From positions 1 to 47,221 of the forward strand of contig CABRFZ010000018.1 in assembly GCA_902470365.1 (NCBI GenBank): DNA of 47,221 bases. Direction: 5' to 3'. The notes beneath the pieces are model-generated. The model did no database searches and had not been told where the DNA came from. It saw only the letters and a list, made by a program, of their open reading frames with translations. The stretch comes from an uncultured Collinsella sp. (lineage in GTDB: Bacteria; Actinomycetota; Coriobacteriia; Coriobacteriales; Coriobacteriaceae). This document shows, in pieces, positions 31,667-39,501 of this stretch. Both the position numbers and the translations under genes were made by a program. Every line of letters starts with the position of its first letter. Within the stretch, counting starts at the first letter, position 1.

Positions 31667-32089
31667 ATGAACAAAGAAGAGCTCAAGAAGCTGTTGCCGC
31701 ATCGCGAGCCGATGCTTTTGCTTGACGAAGCCGAGCTGGTGGGCGACGAGGCCCACGGCAAGATCACGATTACGGGCGACGAGTACTTTTTGCAGGGGCA
31801 TTTTCCGGGAAACCCGGTGGTCCCCGGCGTGATTCAGTGCGAGATGCTCGCCCAGAACTGCTGCGTGCTGCTGATGGGCGATGAGGAGGCGCGCGGCGCG
31901 ACGCCGTTCTACACGAGTCTGGACAAGGTGCGCTTTAAGCGTCCGGTGCGCCCGGGCGACACGGTGGATCTGGTGTGCTCCATCACGCGTGCGCGCGGGC
32001 CGTTCCGCTTTGCGACAGGTACTGCGAGCGTTAACGGTGAGGTTTGCTGCCGCGCCGATATGTCTTTTGCATTCATGCACGAAAAGTAG
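31667..32089 (+). CDS. fabZ: 3-hydroxyacyl-ACP dehydratase
   Basis: 140 residues, a single hot-dog fold. The catalytic His45 in GHFPGNPVVPG and Glu59 in QCEMLAQ are present; the N-terminal LLPHREPMLLLDE is standard. An in-frame GTG at 31658 overlaps nothing and is possible; the ATG at 31667 gives the usual length. It lies between accB and accC, as in other fab-acc operons. Confidence 0.93.
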   Translation: MNKEELKKLLPHREPMLLLDEAELVGDEAHGKITITGDEYFLQGHFPGNPVVPGVIQCEMLAQNCCVLLMGDEEARGATPFYTSLDKVRFKRPVRPGDTVDLVCSITRARGPFRFATGTASVNGEVCCRADMSFAFMHEK

Positions 32090-32099
32090 GGAAGTTTTC

Positions 32100-33443
32100 A
32101 TGTTCGACAAAGTGCTCATCGCCAACCGCGGCGAAGTCGCGGTCCGTGTTATCCGCGCGTGCCGCGATATGGGCATCAAGACCGTCGCCGTTTATTCCAC
32201 GGCCGATGCGGACGCGTTGCACGTGCAGCTTGCCGACGAGGCATATTGCATCGGTGGCCCGCGTCTTGCCGAGAGCTACCTCAACGACGATGCCGTGCTC
32301 ACCTGTGCTGTAAAGTCGGGAGCTAAGGCAATTCATCCCGGCTATGGCTTTTTCTCCGAGAAGGCGAGCTTCGTGCGCGACTGCGACAAGTATGGCCTGG
32401 CGTTTGTAGGCCCTTCGGCCGAGGTGATCGACAGCATGGGCGACAAGGACGCCGCACGCCGAACGGCTGCCGCGGCGGGCGTGCCCATCGTGCCGGGCTG
32501 CGATTTGCTCAAAAGCCCCGAGGAGGCGACGGCCGAGGCCGAGCGCATTGGCTGCCCCGTGCTCATCAAGGCGCGCGCGGGCGGTGGCGGTCGCGGCATT
32601 CGCAAGGTCGAGCGCGTGGAAGATGCGGCAAAGGCGTTCATCGAGGCGCATGCCGAGGGCGAGGCCGTTTTTGGCGACGGCGAGTGCTACATGGAGAAGT
32701 TTGTCGCGCCGGCGCACCACGTTGAGGTGCAGATTATGGCCGATAAGCGGGGCCATGTGTTTTCGCTCGGCGAGCGCGAGTGCTCGGTGCAGCGCCGCAA
32801 CCAAAAGCTGATCGAGGAGAGCCCCGCGCCGTGCCTCGACGGACACGACGACATTCGTACTCGCATGCACAAGGCAGCGCGTGACCTGGCTCGTGCCGTC
32901 GGCTACGAAGGAGCCGGTACCATCGAGTTCCTGTATTCGGACGACGGCAATTTCTACTTTATGGAAATGAACACGCGCTTGCAGGTGGAGCATCCGGTTA
33001 CGGAGTTTGTGACCGATACCGACTTGGTCAAGTGGCAGCTGCGCGTGGCGGCCGGCCAGCCTCTGCCCTTTGAGCAGGAGGACATGCCGGTCCGCAACCA
33101 CGCCATGGAGTGCCGCATCAATGCCGAAACGCCGGATTTTCTGCCGTCATGCGGAACGGTCACCGCGTTGCGTGTGCCGGGTGGTCCGCGCGTGCGCTGG
33201 GATTCCGCCATGTTTACCGGTGCGAACGTTCCGCCGTACTACGACTCCATGCTCGGCAAGCTCATCGTGTGTGCGCCCACGCGCGACGGCGCCATTCGCA
33301 AGATGCGCTCGGCCCTGGGCGAGCTCGTGATTGAGGGCGTGAGCGAAAACAGCGAGCTTCAGCTCGACGTGCTGGCAAACGACGAGTTCTTGTCGGGCAT
33401 GTATCACACCGATCTGATGGGGCATCTCTATGCTGATGAATAG
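32100..33443 (+). CDS. accC: Biotin carboxylase subunit of acetyl-CoA carboxylase
   Basis: 447 residues. The ATP-grasp enzyme carboxylates the biotin on AccB. It begins FDKVLIANRGEVAVRVIRAC; the glycine-rich ATP loop ARAGGGGRGIRKV, the YMEKFV segment and EMNTRLQVEHPVTE with its catalytic Arg/Glu are intact. ATG at 32100 is 10 bp after fabZ. The end overlaps accDA by 14 bp, implying translational coupling. Confidence 0.95.
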   Translation: MFDKVLIANRGEVAVRVIRACRDMGIKTVAVYSTADADALHVQLADEAYCIGGPRLAESYLNDDAVLTCAVKSGAKAIHPGYGFFSEKASFVRDCDKYGLAFVGPSAEVIDSMGDKDAARRTAAAAGVPIVPGCDLLKSPEEATAEAERIGCPVLIKARAGGGGRGIRKVERVEDAAKAFIEAHAEGEAVFGDGECYMEKFVAPAHHVEVQIMADKRGHVFSLGERECSVQRRNQKLIEESPAPCLDGHDDIRTRMHKAARDLARAVGYEGAGTIEFLYSDDGNFYFMEMNTRLQVEHPVTEFVTDTDLVKWQLRVAAGQPLPFEQEDMPVRNHAMECRINAETPDFLPSCGTVTALRVPGGPRVRWDSAMFTGANVPPYYDSMLGKLIVCAPTRDGAIRKMRSALGELVIEGVSENSELQLDVLANDEFLSGMYHTDLMGHLYADE

Positions 33444-35154
33444 GAAAGCGAAGACGGTCAACGTCCTCGAGGGACCGATGACCGAGTCGTGCGCCGAGTT
33501 TCCCGCGCGCCACGTGTTTATCAAGTGCCCGGAGTGTCGCCGCGTGATCGATGAGGCACGCCTACACGACAACCTCGAGGTCTGCCCTCGTTGCGGCAAA
33601 CACTTCCGCGTGAGCGGTCGCGCGCGCATGCGCATGACGGTCGACGAGGGCACGTTTGAGGAATGGGATGCCAATCTGGCGTCGGAGGACTTCCTCTCGT
33701 TTCCCGGCTATGCCGATAAGCTCAAGAGCGTGAGCGAGCGTTCGGGCGAGCGCGATGCCGTTGTGTGCGGCAGGGGCAAAATCTGCGGTTGCGATACCGC
33801 GCTCTTCTTTATGGACGCTAACTTTATGATGGGCTCGATGGGCTCCGTGGTGGGCGAGAAGATCTGTCGCGCATTTGAGCGTGCGACCGAGCTGGGATTG
33901 CCAGTTGTCGGCTTTACCGTTTCGGGCGGTGCGCGCATGCAAGAGGGCGTGACATCGCTTATGCAGATGGCCAAGATTTCTGCGGCGGTTCGGCGCCACA
34001 GCGAGGCGGGCGGTCTGTATATCACGGTGCTCACCGACCCCACGACCGGAGGCGTAACCGCGAGCTTTGCCATGGAGGGCGACATTATCCTGGCCGAGCC
34101 CGATGCCCTGACGGCATTTGCCGGCCCGCGCGTGATCGAGCAGAACATGCACAAGCGCCTGCCCAAGGGATTCCAGCGCTCCGAGTTTTTGCTGGAGCAC
34201 GGCTTTTGCGATGCCGTTGTTCCGCGTGGCGAGATTGCGCTCACGGTAGGCGAGCTGCTGGCGCTGCACGAAGGGCACGCGCCCGGCCTGGGGGCACCGC
34301 ACGAGATTGTGCATACGGGTCGCCGCGGCAAAAAGCTGGGACACTTGTTCAAGCGCTCGACGGCACCAAAAACCGCGCTCGAGATTGTCAAGCAGACCCG
34401 CTCGGCAGATCGCGCCACGGCGGGCGAGATGATCTCGCTAGGCCTGGACGGATTTGTGGAGCTGCACGGCGACCGTTACTTTGGCGACGACGCCGCTGTG
34501 GTGGCTGGCATTGGCTGGAAGGACGGGCGCCCCGTAACGGTCATCGCCATCGAGCGCGGCACCACGACAAAAGAGCGTATGCGCCGCAACTTTGGCATGG
34601 CGCATCCCGAGGGCTACCGTAAAGCGCGTCGCCTGATGCGCCAGGCCGAAAAGTTTGGTCGACCGGTTCTGTGCCTGGTCGATACTTCGGGCGCGTTTTG
34701 CGGCATCGGTGCCGAGGAACGCGGTCAGGGCGAGGCCATCGCCCAGAATCTCATGGAGATGAGCGGCCTTAAGACGCCGATTGTCTCGGTGGTAACAGGC
34801 GAGGGCGGCTCTGGTGGCGCGCTGGCGCTGTCCGTGGCCGACCGCATTCTGATGCTCTCGAGCTCGGCCTATTCGGTCGTGAGCCCCGAGGCCTGTGCGT
34901 CGATTCTGTGGAAGGATACCGAGCGCGCGAATGAGGCCGCCGAGGCGCTGAAACTCACGGCTCCCGATCTGTTGGCGCTCGGTATCATCGACGGCATTGT
35001 TGACGATAGGGGTCTGTCGCATGAGGAGATCGCCGGCGCCGTCATGTCCTCGGCATTTGATGCCTTCGATACGCTTGGGCGGCTCGACGACGCGACCCTC
35101 ACAAACCTCCGCTACGAAAAGTACCGCGCAATCGGTCAGTATCGCACGATGTGA
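33430..35154 (+). CDS. accDA: Fused acetyl-CoA carboxylase carboxyltransferase (AccD-AccA)
   Basis: 574 residues, close to the sum of a beta and an alpha subunit. The AccD half has a four-Cys zinc ribbon (Cys33, Cys36, Cys52, Cys55) and the crotonase-like core with FTVSGGARMQEG. The AccA half starts near residue 310 (KTALEIVKQTRSADRATAGE) and contains ELHGDRYFGDD and GEGGSGGALAL. Together they move the carboxyl group from biotin to acetyl-CoA. There is no stop or frameshift between halves. Its stop codon lies inside a REP-like repeat at 35150. A second ATG at 33436 is possible. Confidence 0.94.
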   Translation: MLMNRKAKTVNVLEGPMTESCAEFPARHVFIKCPECRRVIDEARLHDNLEVCPRCGKHFRVSGRARMRMTVDEGTFEEWDANLASEDFLSFPGYADKLKSVSERSGERDAVVCGRGKICGCDTALFFMDANFMMGSMGSVVGEKICRAFERATELGLPVVGFTVSGGARMQEGVTSLMQMAKISAAVRRHSEAGGLYITVLTDPTTGGVTASFAMEGDIILAEPDALTAFAGPRVIEQNMHKRLPKGFQRSEFLLEHGFCDAVVPRGEIALTVGELLALHEGHAPGLGAPHEIVHTGRRGKKLGHLFKRSTAPKTALEIVKQTRSADRATAGEMISLGLDGFVELHGDRYFGDDAAVVAGIGWKDGRPVTVIAIERGTTTKERMRRNFGMAHPEGYRKARRLMRQAEKFGRPVLCLVDTSGAFCGIGAEERGQGEAIAQNLMEMSGLKTPIVSVVTGEGGSGGALALSVADRILMLSSSAYSVVSPEACASILWKDTERANEAAEALKLTAPDLLALGIIDGIVDDRGLSHEEIAGAVMSSAFDAFDTLGRLDDATLTNLRYEKYRAIGQYRTM

Positions 35155-35205
35155 CAAAGGGACAGTCCGCATGTCACATTGGGAAAGGGTTCCTGTGTCA
35201 CAAGT
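35150..35205. repeat. REP-like repeat with TGTGACA/TGTCACA
   Basis: TGTGACAAAGGGACAGTCC is followed by TGTCACA and, after GGGAAAGGGTTCC, by TGTGTCACA. GACAAAGG..ACAGTCC motifs also occur at about 36417 and in the clusters at 44693 and 46936. The repeat covers the accDA stop and the possible start of the next gene. Confidence 0.6.
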
Positions 35206-36409
35206 TTCTAACACCTCGTTTACAACGATGGTCTCATCAAACGCCATGGCCGTGGTGGACTATCTGTCCAAAAGCATGATGTCGGCGCTGCCGTTTATTG
35301 TCTGCGCGGCGTTGTTCCGCACCGTCGCCGTCATTATGGGCGAAGGCATGCTGGGCCTGTGGTCTGCCGATTCCGATATCTATTGCCTGTTCTACAGTTG
35401 GCTCTATAATGCCGGCTACTACTTTTTGCCCATTTATCTTGGTTGGGCGGCCGCCCGTCAGCTCGGTTGCTCGGAGCAGCTGGGCATGATGCTGGGCGGC
35501 GTATTGATTGCGCCCGATCTGCTTAAGCTCGTCGATGCCGCATCGACGACGGGGGCATCGATGACTTCCGTGTATGGCCTGCTTCCCGCGCCGGTCAACG
35601 ATTACACGACGACTGTTATTCCGGTTCTCATCTCGGTGCCCGTGCTATGGCGAGTGGAGTGTTTCTTTCAGCGCGTTATCCCTAAGGCCGTGGCGTTTTC
35701 GTTTGTTCCGTTTGCGACCATGCTTGTCATGGTTCCGGTTTCGCTGTGTATCACGGCACCGGCGGGCAGCTATCTGGGCATGCTGTTGGGCCAGCTTATG
35801 TTTATGCTTGGCAATTCCGGTGGCATCGTGTCGCTGCTCACGCTCATGGGGCTTGCCGCGGGCTGGGAGTTCCTTAAGATCGCGGGCGTCAGCAACGTTG
35901 TCCTATCGCTCGCCTATGCACAGTTCATGAGTGTGGGAACGGATTCGTGCATCCTGATCGCCGCGACGATGGCAACGTTCGCGGTTTGGGGCATGCCCTT
36001 TGGCGCGTCGCTCCGCGTTGCGGATAAGGATGAGAAAGCGCTCATGCTGGGCTATTCGATCTCGGGCGTGCTTGGTGGCGTAAGCGAGCCGGCGCTGTAC
36101 GGTTGCGGCTTTAAATATGGCAGGTGCCTGACGTGCATGGCCATTGGCGGCGCCGTCGGAGGCCTTGTTGCGGCCGTGGGCCACGTTACGGCCTATACCA
36201 TCGGCATGACGAATGTCCTCATGGTCATTGGCTTTGCCACGGGCGGCATCTCGAACCTGCTGTGGTGCTGCGTTGCCGGCGGCACGGCTTTTGTGGTGTC
36301 TGCGGCGCTGAGCTACTGCTTTGGCGTGGTGCCGGCGAAGGGACAGGCGACGGGGGACGGAGCCGATTCGCCCGAAACAGTGGCGAGCGCTGCTGAAGTA
36401 AGCGCATAA
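35171..36409 (+). CDS. PTS IIC component, beta-glucoside/glucose superfamily
   Basis: About 412 residues with roughly ten hydrophobic segments. The start KSMMSALPFIVCAALFRTVAVIMG, the GGVLIAPDLL segment and the GVSEPALYGCGFKYGR motif belong to the membrane IIC domain of glucose- and beta-glucoside-type PTS permeases. No IIB or IIA domain is fused or adjacent, which is unusual; it might work with a partner elsewhere, such as the IIA at 217. The start is uncertain: ATG 35171 has AAAGGGA upstream but lies in a repeat, and ATG 35228 would give 393 residues. The C-terminus is a short Ala/Glu-rich tail. Confidence 0.8.
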   Translation: MSHWERVPVSQVSNTSFTTMVSSNAMAVVDYLSKSMMSALPFIVCAALFRTVAVIMGEGMLGLWSADSDIYCLFYSWLYNAGYYFLPIYLGWAAARQLGCSEQLGMMLGGVLIAPDLLKLVDAASTTGASMTSVYGLLPAPVNDYTTTVIPVLISVPVLWRVECFFQRVIPKAVAFSFVPFATMLVMVPVSLCITAPAGSYLGMLLGQLMFMLGNSGGIVSLLTLMGLAAGWEFLKIAGVSNVVLSLAYAQFMSVGTDSCILIAATMATFAVWGMPFGASLRVADKDEKALMLGYSISGVLGGVSEPALYGCGFKYGRCLTCMAIGGAVGGLVAAVGHVTAYTIGMTNVLMVIGFATGGISNLLWCCVAGGTAFVVSAALSYCFGVVPAKGQATGDGADSPETVASAAEVSA

Positions 36410-36447
36410 ACCTGTGCGACAAAAGGACGATCCCTTTGCCATATTCC

Positions 36448-36482
36448 AAGGCCGTGGCCCGTGTGGGTTGCGGCCTTTTTTG
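36448..36482 (+). terminator. Terminator after the IIC gene
   Basis: AAGGCCG pairs with CGGCCTT around a short loop that can itself pair, then TTTTG. A REP-like GACAAAAGGACGATCC precedes it. Confidence 0.75.
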
Positions 36483-36560
36483 TATCTGGGGGACAAAGTG
36501 GCTACACTACAATCCGTTTGAGCAATAGATATATAGGTAGTACCGTGGGGGCGGATGTAG

Positions 36561-37715
36561 ATGGTCGAGTGGATCGTTCGTCGTGCGCAGGGCGACCGTG
36601 CGCGCGTGGGCACATTGACGGGCGTGGTGTGTATTGTCGCCAATGTGGCGCTTTGTGCTGCGAAGGGCGCAATTGGTGTGGTTTCGGGATCGGTTTCGAT
36701 TGTTGCGGATGCCATGAACAACCTGTCCGATGCCAGCTCGAATATCGTGAGCGTGCTGGGCTTTAAGCTGGCGAGCAAGCCGGCCGACCCCGAGCATCCT
36801 TACGGCCACGGTCGCTACGAGTATCTCTCGGGTCTGGTCGTGGCGGCACTCGTGCTGCTGATTGGCGTTGAGCTGGTGAAGTCCTCGGTCGAGTGCGTCA
36901 TCCACCCCGAACCTGTCGAGTTCTCGCTTGCCCTGGTGGCAGTTCTAGTGCTTTCGATGATCGTAAAGCTCTGGATGGCGGCCCTCAACCAAAAGCTCGG
37001 CGATCGCATTGAGTCCGAGACGCTGCATGCGACCGCGCAGGATTCCAAGAACGATGTTCTTGCCACGGGCGCCGTACTGGCGTGCGCAATTGTTTCGCAG
37101 GTGACGGGCATCAACCTTGACGCTTGGGTCGGCCTTGCCGTTGGTGCCTATATTGGCTGGAGCGGCTTTGAACTCATCCAGGATACGGTGAGCCCGCTTT
37201 TGGGGCAGACGCCCGATCCTAAGCTGGTCAAGCACATTCGAGACAAGATCATGAGCTATCCCGGCGTTTTGGGCGTTCACGATCTGATGGTTCACGACTA
37301 TGGCCCGGGCAGGAAGTTCGCAAGCGCTCACGCCGAGATGGCGGCCGAAGCCAGCCCGATGGAAAGTCACGACACGCTCGATAACATCGAGCAGGCGTTT
37401 AGGAACGAAGACGGCATGATTGTCACGCTCCATTACGACCCCATCGTGACCGACGACCCCAAGGTGGCGAGCATGCGTTTACGCATTAACGCAATGGCTC
37501 AGGAGATCGATAGTCGCCTCTCGATTCATGACCTGCGCTGTGTGCCGGGTCCTACGCACACCAATGTGATTTTCGACTGCGTGCGTCCCTCGGATCTGCA
37601 AATGAGTGCCGAGGACCTAAAGCACGAGTTGGCACAACGGGTCGAATCGGAATATCCCAAGTCGGTTGCCAAGATTACGATCGACGAGGACTACGTAGGG
37701 CATACCCACGAGTAG
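36561..37715 (+). CDS. Cation diffusion facilitator (CDF) metal exporter
   Basis: 384 residues: six membrane helices in the first 210 residues, then a cytoplasmic domain of the ZT dimerisation type that is longer than usual. Metal-site residues are Asp50 and Asp57 in DAMNNLSD on helix 2, the HPYGHGRYEYL loop, and HATAQDSKNDVL on helix 5. CDF proteins export Zn, Fe, Mn or Co in exchange for protons; the motif DxxxNxxxD variant does not decide which. The ATG lies 17 bases after a GGGGGCGG stretch. It is followed 39 bp later by a histidine phosphatase gene. Confidence 0.88.
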   Translation: MVEWIVRRAQGDRARVGTLTGVVCIVANVALCAAKGAIGVVSGSVSIVADAMNNLSDASSNIVSVLGFKLASKPADPEHPYGHGRYEYLSGLVVAALVLLIGVELVKSSVECVIHPEPVEFSLALVAVLVLSMIVKLWMAALNQKLGDRIESETLHATAQDSKNDVLATGAVLACAIVSQVTGINLDAWVGLAVGAYIGWSGFELIQDTVSPLLGQTPDPKLVKHIRDKIMSYPGVLGVHDLMVHDYGPGRKFASAHAEMAAEASPMESHDTLDNIEQAFRNEDGMIVTLHYDPIVTDDPKVASMRLRINAMAQEIDSRLSIHDLRCVPGPTHTNVIFDCVRPSDLQMSAEDLKHELAQRVESEYPKSVAKITIDEDYVGHTHE

Positions 37716-37754
37716 GGCTGTGCCGGCAAAGCAAGTTATACAGAAGAGGAGAGC

Positions 37755-38375
37755 ATGAAGCGCCTATACCTACTCCGCCACGGCCAGACGGAATTCAACG
37801 TCAAAAAGCTCGTCCAGGGTCGCTGTGATTCACCGCTCACCGATCTGGGCCGTCAGCAGGCACGGGCAGCGGCCGCATGGCTCAAAGCCCACAGCGTCGT
37901 CCCCGACAAAGTGGTCTCATCACCCTTAGGCCGAGCCATGGACACGGCAAGTCTTGTCGCATGCGAACTCCTCGGTCCGGACGCCGCAGTCGAGCCCTGT
38001 GAAGGCATTATCGAGCGCAGCTACGGCACCTTCGAAGAAGGCCCCCACGACGCCCTGCCCACCGACGTTTGGGATCCGGGCGAGGACCTGGTCCCCTTCG
38101 GAGGAGAAGGAAGCCGCGCACTGCAAGAACGCATGGTAGGCGCCCTCACCAATCTCATGGGCTCCGAGGGCATCGAAACCCTCCTAGCAGTAAGCCACGG
38201 CAGCGCCAGCCGCCAATTTATCAAGGCCGCAGCCCCAGAGGGCTTTGAGCTCCCAACAAAACTCCCCAACTGCGCCATCATGATCTTCGGTTTTGACGAT
38301 GCGCGAGAAGAGGACGATACGCCCCAATGCAAGTTCACCTTGCAACAAATTGTGGACCCTCAACAAAGTCATTAG
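37755..38375 (+). CDS. Histidine phosphatase family protein (phosphoglycerate mutase-like)
   Basis: 206 residues. The catalytic RHGQTEFN holds the phospho-histidine (His9); the second His is in VSHGSASRQF. Members hydrolyse phosphate from sugars, nucleotides or cofactors; substrate unknown. The ATG follows GAGGAGAGC. Like the last third of the aminotransferase gene at 8929, it has an unusual A- and C-rich coding strand (CTA, CCA, GAA, CAA codons), and it too lies just upstream of a foldback element (copy C). Confidence 0.85.
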   Translation: MKRLYLLRHGQTEFNVKKLVQGRCDSPLTDLGRQQARAAAAWLKAHSVVPDKVVSSPLGRAMDTASLVACELLGPDAAVEPCEGIIERSYGTFEEGPHDALPTDVWDPGEDLVPFGGEGSRALQERMVGALTNLMGSEGIETLLAVSHGSASRQFIKAAAPEGFELPTKLPNCAIMIFGFDDAREEDDTPQCKFTLQQIVDPQQSH

Positions 38376-38410
38376 CCTGAGCGAGCAGAGTTAAGCAGAC
38401 ATCAACGTGG

Positions 38411-38575
38411 CGTTCCCAGTGTGCGGCGGAGGGGGCGGGCCTGAGACATATTAAGGTTGTCGCGAGTTCCGCACGAACAGGAGAGCACTTAATGTGCTCT
38501 CCGTCGTGAGCAGGACTGTAGAGCAGCAACCTTAATATGTCTCAGGCCCGCCCCCTCCGCCGCACACTGGGAACG
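38411..38575. repeat. Foldback element, copy C (before rplC)
   Basis: Perfect 49-bp inverted arms (38411-38459 and 38527-38575) flank a 67-nt core (38460-38526) nearly identical to copy B. The inner stem is GGAGAGCAC-TTAAT-GTGCTCTCC (38480-38502). Fainter inverted similarity continues outward: the left flank, read on the minus strand, gives GCCACG..CTGC.TAA.C, and the right flank gives the same pattern from about 38577. The 459 bp between the phosphatase gene and rplC hold this element, the rplC promoter and a structured leader; no gene. Confidence 0.92.
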
Positions 38576-38625
38576 TGCCACGCACTTTACCTGCGTAAAC
38601 AATGTGAGTGAAATATGAATCTCGA

Positions 38626-38651
38626 TGGATACGCCCGCAGCCGTGTATACT
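38626..38651 (+). promoter_or_regulatory. rplC promoter with the ribosomal-protein box
   Basis: TGGATACGCCCG-N3-CCGTG runs directly into a -10 of TATACT (38646-38651). No good TTGACA-like -35 is present, so the box may be the recognition element. Confidence 0.6.
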
Positions 38652-38834
38652 AATCAGCTGTGTGTAACCAGGGGAGTATTCTGGCTGGACAAAATGCCTG
38701 CTTAATAGGGTTGTCAGGTAGTCCAGGCGAAATACAAGGCTGGGGAGCACGTCGTGTAAGTAGTGGTCCTCTAGGGGCGTACGCTCGGTGGTGTACGCAT
38801 TGTCCCAAGACCACGCGAGAGTTGGGATCATATC
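38652..38834 (+). ncRNA. Structured leader of the rplC operon (candidate)
   Basis: About 183 nt of untranslated leader. Its 3' part folds as an outer stem GTGGTC/GACCAC (38763-38768 with 38809-38814), then GGG/CCC (38774-38776 with 38804-38806), then GCGTAC/GTACGC (38777-38782 with 38793-38798) and a ten-base loop. This nested three-part hairpin just before the first gene of the S10 operon is where autogenous L3 or L4 control would be expected. It does not resemble a leader I know. Confidence 0.5.
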
Positions 38835-39455
38835 TTGATCAGCATGATTCTCGGCCGCAAGATTGGCATGACCCAGGTTTGGGACGAGGACGACAACGTC
38901 GTTCCCGTCACGGTCATCCAGGCTGGCCCCTGCGCTGTCTCGCAGGTTAAAACTCAGGCAACCGACGGCTATGACGCCGTCCAGATCGGTTTCGGCGACA
39001 TCAAGGCCAAGAACGTGAACAAGCCCATGGCTGGTCACTTCGCCAAGGCTGGCGTCGAGCCTGTTCGCTTCCTTCGTGAGGTCCGCGTCGAGAACGGCGA
39101 GGAGCACAAGGTCGGCGAGGTCGTCACCGTCGCTGATTTCGCTGATGTCGAGAAGGTCGACGTCATCGGTACCTCCAAGGGTAAGGGCTTCCAGGGTCGC
39201 ATCAAGCGCTGGGGTCAGCGCCGCGGTCCTATGACGCATGGTTCTCACTTCCAGCGTCACCCCGGTTCTATCGGTCAGTGCGCCTATCCTGCGCGCGTCC
39301 TCAAGGGCGTCAAGATGGCCGGTCACATGGGTAACGAGCGCGTTACCGTCAAGAACCTTTCCGTTGTCCGCATCGATGCCGAGCAGAACCTCATCTTGGT
39401 CAAGGGCGCTGTCCCGGGTGCCAAGAATGGTCTCGTCGCCATCCGTATGGCCTAA
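38835..39455 (+). CDS. rplC: Ribosomal protein uL3
   Basis: 206 residues. L3 is an early assembly protein near the peptidyl-transferase centre. The N-terminus MILGRKIGMTQVW and the block GTSKGKGFQGRIKRW are diagnostic. TTG at 38835 is preferred because TTGGGA lies seven bases before it; the ATG at 38844 lacks a spaced site. It is the first gene of the relocated S10 operon, with rpsJ left at 24600. Confidence 0.96.
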   Translation: MISMILGRKIGMTQVWDEDDNVVPVTVIQAGPCAVSQVKTQATDGYDAVQIGFGDIKAKNVNKPMAGHFAKAGVEPVRFLREVRVENGEEHKVGEVVTVADFADVEKVDVIGTSKGKGFQGRIKRWGQRRGPMTHGSHFQRHPGSIGQCAYPARVLKGVKMAGHMGNERVTVKNLSVVRIDAEQNLILVKGAVPGAKNGLVAIRMA

Positions 39456-39501
39456 GGGCCCAGCCCATTTAGCCCAGCGTCATACCAAGGAGAACACTTA
39501 A

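Noticed and set aside
38411..38575. Retron, integron attC or intrinsic terminator as explanation of the foldback elements
   Set aside because: No reverse transcriptase or integrase is nearby, no attC core boxes are evident, and no T run follows the arms. The shared core with variable arms fits none of these.
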